Of a stretch of 64,000 nucleotides of DNA, positions 13,224 through 28,800 are shown piece after piece. Numbering within the stretch: position 1 is the stretch's first letter; the number at the start of each line of letters is the position of its first letter. The translations under genes and the position numbers were made by a program. Origin of the DNA: Ascaris suum (Eukaryota; Nematoda; Chromadorea; Rhabditida; Ascarididae); NCBI GenBank assembly GCA_013433145.1, contig CM024186.1, forward strand, positions 4,902,001 to 4,966,000. Direction: 5' to 3'. Below the pieces are notes generated by a model. That model ran no database searches and was not told the DNA's origin. It was given only the letters and a program-made list of their open reading frames with translations.

Positions 13224-14262
13224 ACAAACAGACAGACAGAGAATTGACCGATAAACAGACAGAAAATTCACGGACAAACAGACAGACAGACAGAAAATTC
13301 ATGGACAGGCAGACAGACAGACAGAAAATTGATGGGCAGACAGATGTAGAGAAAATTGATGGACAGACAGAAAATTAACGGACACACAGCAGACAGACAG
13401 AAATTTGACAAACAGGCAGACAGACAGAAAATTGATGGACAGAGAGACAGACAGACAGAAAATTTGGCGGACAGAGAGACAGACAGACATTGAGACAGAA
13501 AATTGATGGACAGACAGAAAATTAACGGACACACAGACAGACAGACAGAAATTTGACAAACAGGCAGACAGACAGAAAATTGATGGACAGAGAGACAGAC
13601 AGACGGACGGAAAATTGGCGGACAGAGAGACAGACAGATAGAAAATTGATGGACAGAGACGGACAAAAAACTGGCGGACAAATAGACAGACGGGATGATT
13701 GACGCACAAACAAGGAGACAGATAGAAAATTAACGGACAGACGGACAGATAGAAAATTGGCCTTCAAACAGACATACGCAAGGATTGACGGGCAAACAGA
13801 CAGAAAATTGACGAACAGACAGACCGTCAGACAGAAAACTGACGGACAGACAGACAGACGGAAAGCTGGCGGAGGAACAGAGAGACAAATAGAAAATTGA
13901 TGGGCAGACGGAACAGACAGACAGAAAGGTGATGGACATATAGACAGAAAATTGACGGACAAGGAGATAGAAAATTGGCCGAGAAAAAGACAGGAAGAAA
14001 ACTGACGGACAAACAGGGAGACAAAAAATTGACGGACAAAACAGCCAGACAGGAAATGAACGGATAAATAGACAGGCGGATAAACAGAGAGACGGAAAAT
14101 TAACGGACAGATAGACTGACGGGAAATTGACCCACAAATGGACATAAAAAATTAATGGACAAGCAGACAGACAGGATATTAGCGGACAAACAAACAGACA
14201 GATAATTAGCGGACGAAGAGACAGACAAGGGCTTGTCAGACGAATAGACAGAGAGAAAATTA
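13224..14262. repeat. Degenerate minisatellite built on gacagacagaaaattgacgg
   Basis: About 1,040 bp of imperfect tandem copies of a unit combining gacagaca with aaaattgacgg/aaaattgatgg. Copy length varies around 30-45 bases. The array is best conserved in its first third and decays to the right (after about 13.7 kb substitutions and odd-length copies accumulate), suggesting older copies at that edge. The minus strand gives long cysteine/serine-rich open frames (up to 207 codons) that are artefacts of the repeat. No flanking transposase is visible. Confidence 0.93.
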
Positions 14263-16119
14263 AGAGGCTGTCGGATAATATGTTGGCGGTGATCGGCTAT
14301 AATTTGCCTTTAAAAGTTGATAAAACAAGATGTGCCCTGTGAAGTGAAACGCATGATTGATGATTATTTAAAGCTTTCAACATAGATCGCTTCAAAAGCT
14401 CTGATCGATAAATGTAAATGAGATCTATATCATCTAGAAATTCAACAATATTTGCAATCGATTATTGATCGACTGAAGATAAAAGAACTTACGGTGTCTT
14501 TAATTGTCCTCGTGAATGTGAACTTGTTGCCACGCGTGAAGCTGAACTGCTTCGTCTAAACTCATAAATTGTAAGGAGAAAAAAAAAGCCGCATTTACGT
14601 AAAAATTTTTCAAAAATCTCTTCAATTTTATTAAAAAAAAAAACTTTTTGGTGAGAGTATTTGCTCAAATTTTAGAAAAAAAGAAACGAAATTAAAGAAG
14701 ATGTAAACGAGCATTATAATCATTAAAAAATTTCAATTGAGTATTCTTTGATCTCTATGAGTTAAAGAATATTTCTTCGTCGAACAAAAATTCTAATCAG
14801 AAAATTATTCAAAGAATAAATTGGACGCTCTCCGAGAAATATTTAAAAGATAGCGTTATAGTATAGCTCTGAGAAGATGTGAGCAGTACTAATCATTAAT
14901 GGTCTCGAATTGGATTTTATACCTTTTAGCCCCTTTTACCATTTTATTTACCTTTACCTTTTATACCTTTATACCTTTTATACCATTTTATTTTTATATA
15001 TTTTATTTTATATTTTATACCGATATCTGAATTTAAGTTCACCCTATTCCGGATAGAGGAAAATTTTCAATTTTTATTGCTTTCCTCGAAAAAAAAAAGT
15101 TACGTTGAAAATCCAATAGATTTTCCGTTCGTTAGCTGAATTTTATAAGTTTCTTCAGCATTTGAAGAAAATTTTTACGAATTAATAAAATTTGGGAAAA
15201 CCTAATGCCCATTTTTTTTCTCCGAAATACTGTACTTTTTGCTTAGATATGGTGGAATTCCAGAAAACGCAATATGCTATAGATGAAAATAAAAGATTGA
15301 AAGTGATGAAAGCAAGATAATGATGAAAAAGATTGAAAGCGGTACTTATATGTCCTTAATCGGACGATAATTTTTCTACATTCGCATGCGCACTTTCGTA
15401 CGAATAAGTGCGCAGCAATCATCTGTTATTATACAGAGAAAGAATATTCGAGCGATAACAGAAGATTTCAACGCGGTTTCCAATATCTTTAAAAAATGAC
15501 CGATTTTGAGGCCTAGTTTTTTGAAAAATAAGCGAATTTTTTAGGTTTCGTTGTTTGGTTGATAAAATATTTCACTTAGGAGAGAAAAGAAAGGGAAAGG
15601 GGCAAAAGGTGATTGAGGGCGGATTTTTTTAAAAGAATTTTTGAGCAGATTTCAATCTATAAAAATTGTTGTTTTCTATGAAATTTTTAATTATTAGACG
15701 AGAATACGTAAAATTCGTTTCAAAAATATTGAACATAGTGCTCATATATCCTCAATTGAACGACAATTTTATAAATTCGTAAGTGCATTTTTCGCATCGA
15801 TAAATACGCAATAATCGTCTCGTATAAAAAGACACCGGATGTTTCATGACGTACATATAGGCATTGTAAGCAAAGGAAAATATACAACCTATAACAGTTA
15901 GAAAATACATGGAATATGTGAAGAATTTCTGGCGCAATATACTTATATGATTTCCTGTATTACTCTTCGTTCTTTACTCTGCTTTATTTTCCTCCTTTTT
16001 TATGTCGTTTTCCGAAATTCTGTTATATTTCTGATATATTATTACTCTGCTCTTCGTTCTTTTCTTCTTTTTTCCACTTTTTTTGTACGTATATTTTTAA
16101 AGATTTTCTAACTAACAGC
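14263..16119. other. Intergenic region with a diverged duplication
   Basis: No supported gene. AT-rich, with poly-A and poly-T runs. Two segments of about 85 bp near 15.34-15.43 kb and 15.73-15.82 kb look like diverged copies of each other (reported separately). The 3' end of the zinc-finger gene begins at 16120 on the minus strand. Confidence 0.5.
15343..15822 (+). repeat. Pair of diverged direct repeats, about 85 bp each
   Basis: The segment at 15343-15428 and the segment at 15735-15822 share the same word order: a cttatatgtcct-like block, then gacgataatttt or gacaatttt, then attcgcatgcgca or attcgtaagtgca, then aagtgcgcagcaatc or aaatacgcaataatc. By eye roughly two thirds of the bases agree, so this looks like an old local duplication or two copies of a dispersed element. 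Confidence 0.5.
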
Positions 16120-20749
<4,630 letters not shown>

Positions 20750-22927
20750 CTACAAAATAAATTCACCATATTATTAATGTTAACAAAATATCTAAATTCT
20801 TTTAGTTAAATTCAATCAAACAAAACTTTTCCATAAATAGTTAATTGATTTCCATTCTTTCTGACTATATTAGGAAATAAAAGTTTCTATAAAAATACTC
20901 GAAACAATATAATCGAAAACTAAATTTTATATGTCATCAAGGATGATTATTGAACATTTCTAATGATCAAAATTGAAATTAAATAGCGGTATTTGCTTGC
21001 AATAAACGTTATCAATTATATCAATAAATTTACCACTTTTTTCATCGACCTATTTTATCGTTGTTTTCCTCGTCAACAATATCAGTAATTATTGTAAGTA
21101 GGTATATATTAAAAAATAGCAGTGTTTTTAGAAGAGTTAGAGAAGAGCCTCGTCGAAACACTGATATGTCTTAGATAATCGATAAGTTAATGAAATATTT
21201 GTCATTATTCATTCATTGAATAAATTAGTGTTCGTTCAGCAAGATGAAATTCGATTACTCGAATATAGAAATGATTCGCTATTTAGTATATATTGGTAAA
21301 TGTCATTATAGGGCGAAATTTAAAGTGAAATAATCGTTTTAAATAACATTTTACAAAAAAAAGCGAAATAACTCTTGCTTGGCGCAATTAAAGAATCGAC
21401 ATATTTGCATTTGTAATAATAAAAATAATTCGAGTGAAAAAAATCAAATAAAATCGTTTCTTTTTTTTTCATTTTTCTACACATCGATCCGATTTTGGGT
21501 TTTTTTTTTTTAAAGCTGTAGCTCAATGAATGAATATCTTACCCATTTGATGGGAAATAGAATAGATGGGAAAAAAAGCATTATAATCAATGAATATTAG
21601 CGGAAAATATTGAAACTATTTTCAAAAATTGCTGCAAAATAGTTTTCAATAATGATAACGATGAAATAACTTACCCATTTTGATGGGAAAAAAATAGGTT
21701 TAAAATTGCGGTGATAGATAGCGATTGAAACAACGATCTTGGAAGAGTGACGAAGAAACAGGCGATTCGTCCTATGCAAAACGCACCTTGCGTCTGCTAA
21801 ACTGCTCTGATTGCGCTTTTATGCATCGATGAGTGCTTGACAGACGAAAGCTGTCTGGCATGTCCGTCGCTTACGGCTAAGCCAGCTAGCTGGTCTTTAT
21901 GCGTAACCATGGTCATTACATTTGTGCGCGTGATCGAATGCTTCACCGTTGCTATGTGTTACCCATAGTCACACGGCTTCTCGAAATCCATATATGCACC
22001 TTATGCGTTCGTTGTGCATTTTGCACATCCCATCTACAAAGGCATAACTACAATGCACTATCAGCTAACTTGCGAAATGAAATCTTTTTTTTTTTGCAGA
22101 ATTTGGAAAAAATTTTTCGAGGGAGAGAAAAAACAAACTTCCAAAATAATAAAATTATTTTACGACATGAACAAAGTGTTTTCTTCTCTCAAAATACAAT
22201 AGATATAAAAATCTGCTAATAAGGAAAGCCCAAACCTGTGATTTTCCAAACGCTGACATGAATCACTTTCAACTCTTCATTAGCTTTGTTGAATTAGTGA
22301 AAACCTTCATATAAACAAGTATTAACTTGTTTATGTGAAGTAGTAAGAAATAAATTGCTGCATGATAGCACTAGCAATGCTCTCACACGAAAAAAACCTT
22401 TCATTTCCTCAAGTGATTTACCGAATGTGAAAATAGATACGCACTGCGATAATTACGAAACTCACCTGAGTTATAATTAATACAATCTTAGTCTAAAAAT
22501 GAATAAAATTCCAAACGAATATTTAATTCATCTTAGCGCTAATGCGTCTATCGTCGACTATAACATAAATGCTTCTAAAATTTAAAAAAAAAAAAACGTT
22601 TTTTATCATATAGCGATCATAAGATATCACATGAAAATATTCAACATATCCATTCATTAAGATTGTCTCCTGCAAGTGAATTTTAGAATTTATTGGAAAG
22701 CGATTAAAACATATAAATGCAATATACTCGCAAAACAATTTAAATAAGCAGTAAATTGATGCACCTTCATGATAAAAATTTTTAATGAAAATATTACTAT
22801 ACAAGCTTTACGGCTAAACTGCAAAAAAAAAAACGGATTCAACTTCAAGAAGCAAAAAATTGCGATATGGCGGCAGTAAACGATATACATTTACAATAAT
22901 GAAACTGGAAATACTTTTTTTTTGGAA
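20750..22927. other. Gap between the zinc-finger gene and the megasynthase 3' end
   Basis: No firm gene. It should contain the undetected 5' exon(s) of the zinc-finger gene and the 3' UTR of the megasynthase (both minus strand). A repeated ttacccatttgatggga motif occurs near 21540 and 21672, and a hairpin lies at 22305-22340. Confidence 0.45.
22305..22340. repeat. Hairpin with 16-bp arms, 4-nt loop
   Basis: cttcatataaacaagt (22305-22320) and acttgtttatgtgaag (22325-22340) are reverse complements with one mismatch, separated by atta. It lies about 590 bases beyond the megasynthase stop codon on its strand. It may be a 3' UTR or downstream structure, or a small transposon relic. Confidence 0.65.
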
Positions 22928-25810
22928 TTATTTAAATATATGTGCAAAGATATCACTAAGAACGTGAGCATTTTCATTTTTCATAATCGAATCGTGATCT
23001 GCGTTGACCAAATAAATATCGATCGGTTTTGTTGAATAACGATGCCAACCATTTGTCCATAATGTTGCGATTGCTTTCGATTTATTACCGCTAAAATCAC
23101 CACAACAAACACTGGCAGGCCAAAACGACTGAGTAGAGGAGGTGATCGCCTCATAATCAAATCTCATTCATCTTACACCCTTCCCGCTCTTTCCAATCTA
23201 GAAAATAAGAAATTTTTGGGTTTCATCAATAAATTTGTCGGGAAATTAAATTTTCATTGAAAAATTGTATTATTTTATCCTCTTTTTCATGAAAAGTTCC
23301 CGTTACAGCACAACTGCCTATTACATCCTCCTTGGATCCGCCCTAACGAAAGTCATGGGCAATCTAACGCACAGGTAAACGACCTGTCTCAAGGTGGCGT
23401 TTGCAATTACACTGGCCCTATGCGACAATAACGATTATAACAAGTAAAGCATGGTTAAATACACCTCCCATCCCCTCCTTCTTAAGCCCTGAATTCTCTG
23501 CTTCATGTCATATTGTTCATATATGGTTACAGCGATGCTTCCATCAATCCAAAAATTTAAATTGAACGTCAGAAGAAAAAAAGCGAATTTCAGATGATTA
23601 ACGAAAACAATGCGATATCATCAATGAAAAAATAATATGCATGAATGCTGTTATCCATATGTTTATTAATCGAAAAATAATTAAACGAATCGAATTGAAA
23701 TATGCTAAAACGAAATGAACTGAACGGAATTGAACTAGAACATATAAATATAGAATTTGCAAAAGTATTTTTAATATGTTTTAACATTAAAAGACATATT
23801 TTTGATCAGAAATTTGATAGAATTTTAACTTTTTTTTCGCAGAACACATATATTTTGTAAAGATATTGCCAAAATATTGCTATAAAACAAAGAAAATATG
23901 AGAAAAAGATACCTTATTGTACGTTGAAGTGCGGAATTCCCTTGTTTTTTCGCTTTGAGGAGAAAAATTTTAATATCGTTGAGTTGAAATCTATGCGCTT
24001 TAAGCATTGGAGCTAAGTTCATCGCCCTATCTATGAAAACGCTTCGATCCGGTAGCAATTTCATTTGAGACTGAAAATTGCAAAAAAAAAATTGAATAAA
24101 ATTCGAAAATTAAAAAAAAAATAATTCCACAATTTTATCAATTGTAAAATTCACGTTAAAAGGAACGAATATGAAAATATTTTGGGGAAATTTTTTTTAT
24201 CCGAGCATTTATAATAATTACAATATTTTTGAGGGAATCATTTCAACAATTTGAAAGGATTTTCAAGTCGCTTTTTATAATGGATTTTTATTTAAGATTG
24301 AGAAAATGAAAAGAAATATAATTTACTTTCGACAGCGTTTTTTAAACGTTTTTTTTTCATAGTTAAAAAAATACTATTATGAGGAAACATATATACTGTA
24401 AGTAAGTACAGTAGGCCACGAATTATAACCCCTCGTGCTTTCGAAAAGTGTATTAAGCATAGAAAAAGAAATAAGTATTTGAAAAACTGCATCTTTGACT
24501 TATCACGAAATTAAAAAATTTTCCTCAGTTTAACGAAAAATTCAGTATTTAAACTTCTAAGTATGTTCATAAAATTACACGTGAATTTTTTTTTTCACTT
24601 GAAGTCATAAATTTCGTTAAAAATTATAGAATGTTTTCTCCGTTCCTCTTCTCTCGTATCTCTCTCTCTCACGCCACTAGAAAAACATGCGGCGACGGTG
24701 TTAAGTGAAATCCAAATAATCGGTACTGTTAATACCTGGAGATACTCTCTGACGGCATCAACTTGCAGATTTTCAGTGCCGACACTCCATGAGTCGAGCA
24801 TCACAACAAATGGTGATGAGTGTTGTGCCGATTGGAGCTGCATTATGTGAGCCATCTCTCGTGCCAGAATCCCACCCAGAGAATGACCTAAGAGGTAAAC
24901 CGATGCACCTCTCCGTTCCTTGTTGATCTAGAAAAGAGACATCCAACAAAAGAATCATGTGTGAAGAGAAAAAATTATTTCTTCGAGAGAAAAATCGTAC
25001 CCACTTATCGCCAACCTTTTCGAAAGTATGTGTTGAAGTTCGGCGAGTTTAAAAAAATATCACCTTTGACAGCCGGAAGTTTTAGCTTCAATCTTTTGGA
25101 GATGAGGAAGAGGATCAGGACCAAAATTGTCGACGTTGCAAAAATTATTTTCCACCTGAGTCGATGGAAAAATTGCTCATGAATTATCAGTGGCTATCTT
25201 TGCACAACTAAGGAAATAAGCAAATAAATCATAAAGTGACTAGAGGTGTATTTACACTCATACATGATTATGGGAAATAAGATACAGGTAAACATATAAG
25301 GCAATAATTCATCAATAGGTATATAAATGTGTGTTTTCAAAAATTTGTAATAGTTACCTGACGTACGTAGAAATGTGCTAAATCGACGAGTGTCCGTGAT
25401 TTATATTCTTTTCGATATTCAATTGCAAATACATTGAAACGTTTTGGTATAGCCGAAAGAATACCATAATATGGAAATATCGACCCAGCAATTGCATGAA
25501 TAGCATATAAATTCAGCTTGGAATCAGGTGACTCTCGAAGTGGAATTAAAGGTGATATCGTTTCTTCCTCGAATGAGATTCGTTTTTCGATTAGCTCTGA
25601 CAAAGAGCTAATTGTTGGACAGGTGAAGATTTCTGTAGGTTTCAATTCAACAGCTAAAGTTTGTCGAAGTTTGTTGCAAAGTTTAAGAGCACTCAAGGAG
25701 TGACCACCACAATCGAAAAAATTATCCGAGAGGTGAATATTTGGTCGTTGAAGAAGTTCCTTCCAGAGGTCAGCAACTTTCGTTTCGATTAGAGACATTT
25801 CCTTTGGATT
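22928..25810 (-). other. NRPS terminal carrier PCP2 and thioesterase
   Basis: PCP2 has CGGHSLSAL with serine at 25697-25699. The alpha/beta-hydrolase TE starts with [12 protein letters not shown] and continues through three small exons. GHSLGG gives the nucleophile (Ser at 24880-24882), VVMLDSWS a candidate Asp, and VNADHDSI the His at 22994-22996. Splices: CAG|GTAACT at 25358 to TTTTCTAG before 24927; CAG|GTATTA after 24736 to TTTTCAG before 24070; AAG|GTATC after 23913 to a weaker GAATGAG acceptor before 23162. The last acceptor is chosen because it is the one that restores frame (AG+A). The TE would release, cyclise or transfer the chain. Confidence 0.88.
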
Positions 25811-28800
25811 TTCGACCTCGGGTTTATCCTTCACCTCACACTTCTTACTAAGAACCAACTTCACTAACTTATGACGATCGATTTTACCGCTTGCATTTAA
25901 GGGCAGTTTATTTAACGAAATAAATATTTGTGGTACCATATAGTAAGGTAACATTTTATGCAAAAATCTACTCAATGTTTTCTCGTCAATTTTGTAATTT
26001 TCGATAATTGCTACCAATGAGTTATCGTCTTCTGTAGCTGTGACGATGACGTTTTTGATCGCTGGATCGAACGTTCTTATTGCATCTTCGATTTGAGTGG
26101 TATCAACGCGGAATCCACGTATTTTGCGTTGGCAATCAATTCGTCCCATAAATAATAATTTTGCGCCCAGTTTCCTAACCATATCACCAGTTCGATAACG
26201 ACGTCCATTTCTATTAAGAATCAATTCCTCACGACTTCGATTGTGATTATCACTGAATTCAGTTGAAGCAATATTTAAATAACCTCTTGCTACACCATCA
26301 CCTGTAATCACAAGTTCACCCAATTTACCTCCAGAAAGTTCATTGCCGTACTTATCAATAAGCAAGGTACCTTGGTTACCTGTCGGATAACCTATGATTC
26401 TAGCGCCGGAGTCGTCACCTTCATAGCTTGTGCATCGATCTGTCAACGACCAGATTGTCGTTTCAGTGGGACCATAAATTTGTCGAATTGGAACTCCACG
26501 ACGTAGGCACTCATTTAATGCGCTATTGCTTGGTGATTCACCACCAACAAACAACCGCTCAAGTGAGTCGAGGTTCGCCTGTTGGACACCATCAAAACTG
26601 CTGAAAAGTGCCGAAGGTAAATATGCAAAATTGATGCGTTTTTCGACGATTTCAAATGCAGCATTCAGTCGATTATTAGCCGTAACCAAAGTAGCAGCAT
26701 TTGCGAATGTTGTAAAAATATTCATACAGCTTACATCGAATACTGTATTTACGGAATGATAAGTCCGGAATTCAGGACGCGCTTGCATTTGAACACTTGC
26801 GAATCTAATGAAATGCACCAAATTTTCATGCGTTATACAAACGCCTTTTTGTTTTCCGGTCGATCCACTCGTATGTATCACATATACCAAATTCTCAGCT
26901 GATGAATGTGCCCTAAGTTGAGCTCGATCGATCAAAGGATCGATGTGATCCGGATTTAGGATTGAATAGCCATTAAAATCGATCATGTTAGAAATAACAC
27001 AAGCCGGTTTTATATTTGCAAGAAGTTCGGCATTCCAGTTTACTGTATTTTCAGGATCAAGTGGTGCATAAGCAGCTCCAGCCAGGAGTACTGCTACAAT
27101 AGGAATAAGCGCTTTATTTGGATCCATACAAATTGGAATGATACTATCTGCACGTATCGATTCACTCTGATGCTGTAGATATCTTTGCTTTAAGGCAAAA
27201 GCAATGAGAGATGCTTTCCTTACGAGTGTTGCATAAGTTTCTGCTGATTGTTTATCGTCAATAGCAATCATCGAACTGCTTATACTTGATTGTTTTACTA
27301 GGATAGTATCCATAGAATAATGACCTGGTATATCTTGAGTGAAGATACCTGTATGACGAATGCGCGGAATATCCTCTTGTCCTTCACCAAATTCGGCAAT
27401 ATATCGCATATACTCATTAGCCAGTTCTAATATAGTTTCAGAATAGTAAGCAGAAGAATTGTAATCAAAGGTGATTTTTAAACCTTTTGGTGTCTCATCA
27501 ATTGTACATGAAAAATCGAATATCGTATTCGACGTATGTTGACATACCGTGGTTTTCGTGTCAGGAATCTCGACAATTGGAAATTCAAGATTATGTCGAT
27601 AGTTGAAATAAATCTCAAAAAGTGGATTACCGTTATGATTTCTTTGTTGCCCAAGTTCGGCGACAATTCGATGAAATGGTACATGTTCAAAACAACGTGC
27701 TTCATTTACCGCTTCTTCGACAGCACGAATAATCTCACGTGTATGAGCACATGCTTTGATGTCATTTACTTTAATAACGATATTATTAAGAAAATAACCA
27801 ATGATCGAATTCATTTCTTGAAACGGTCGGCCTGAAACTGCGCTACCAATTACAACTTCATCACTGACGAAATCATCGGAGTATTTCCGCATTAAGCAGA
27901 TAAAAGCCGACAACATCAAAACATATTCGGTTGTGTTGAGTAAAGCGATTTGCTCTGTAAGCCTTCGTCTTAGAAATGGTGGTAGAAAAAAGGAATACTG
28001 TTGAGTATTAACGAAAGCTCCAGCTGAGGTTGAGCGATCTTTCAATAATCGTGTTGCTCTAGAATCTTTCAAACGATTGCAAACGATTTTGAGGTCATGC
28101 TCAAGGTTCGTGAGGCTTTGCTCATTTCGTTGCCAATTCGCATAGTCGACTATATGTCGAGATAAAGGAGGTGGTCGTAGTGAGGTTTCTGGAGGCGAAC
28201 TAGTGAAGCTTCGGTAGAACTCGCTCAATTCTTTCGCGAAAACACTCATTGACCAACCATCGGTAACAATATGATGTTGTGATACGATCACATAACATTC
28301 ACCTAGTTCAGTTTCCAATGCAATGATTCTGAAAGGAATCATATCCAGCCTGAATTCGAAGCGTGTTTCAGCTTGAATCATGGAATTCAAATCATGATGT
28401 CCAAAAGACCAATCGATATTCTGGTAGGCTTCTGTTAGCGAGTAACATTCTTGGTAATGCTCATCTTCTGAAATGATGAAAACACTACGAAGTGATGTCT
28501 GCCTTGCAATGAGCGCTAATAATGCATATCGGAGAGTTCTTCTATTCACATTCCCTTCAAACTTCATCGAGAAAACAATATTGTAGAGTGTTGGCGCATA
28601 TAAATTACGCAATAAGAACATATTTTCTTGTGCAAACGTTAGTTTTAGCCGTTGCAACTTATCGACATTGGCAGATAAACGTTAGTGGAATTTCCGTCCG
28701 ACACAGGTGGGCAGACGGTGGTGGAGTTTCTTTCAAGACCCTTTTGAATTATCGCCAAAAAATCGGCAAAAATTGGATTCTTGAAGAGTTCATTCACAGT

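Noticed and set aside
13268..14145. Long minus-strand open frames (up to 207 codons) rich in Cys, Ser, Leu and Phe
   Set aside because: They are translations of the minisatellite unit in several overlapping frames; no domain, no splice sites, and overlap pattern typical of repeats.
25840..27270. Assigning a specific amino acid to the adenylation domain
   Set aside because: Pocket residues read by eye do not match a code I can name with confidence.
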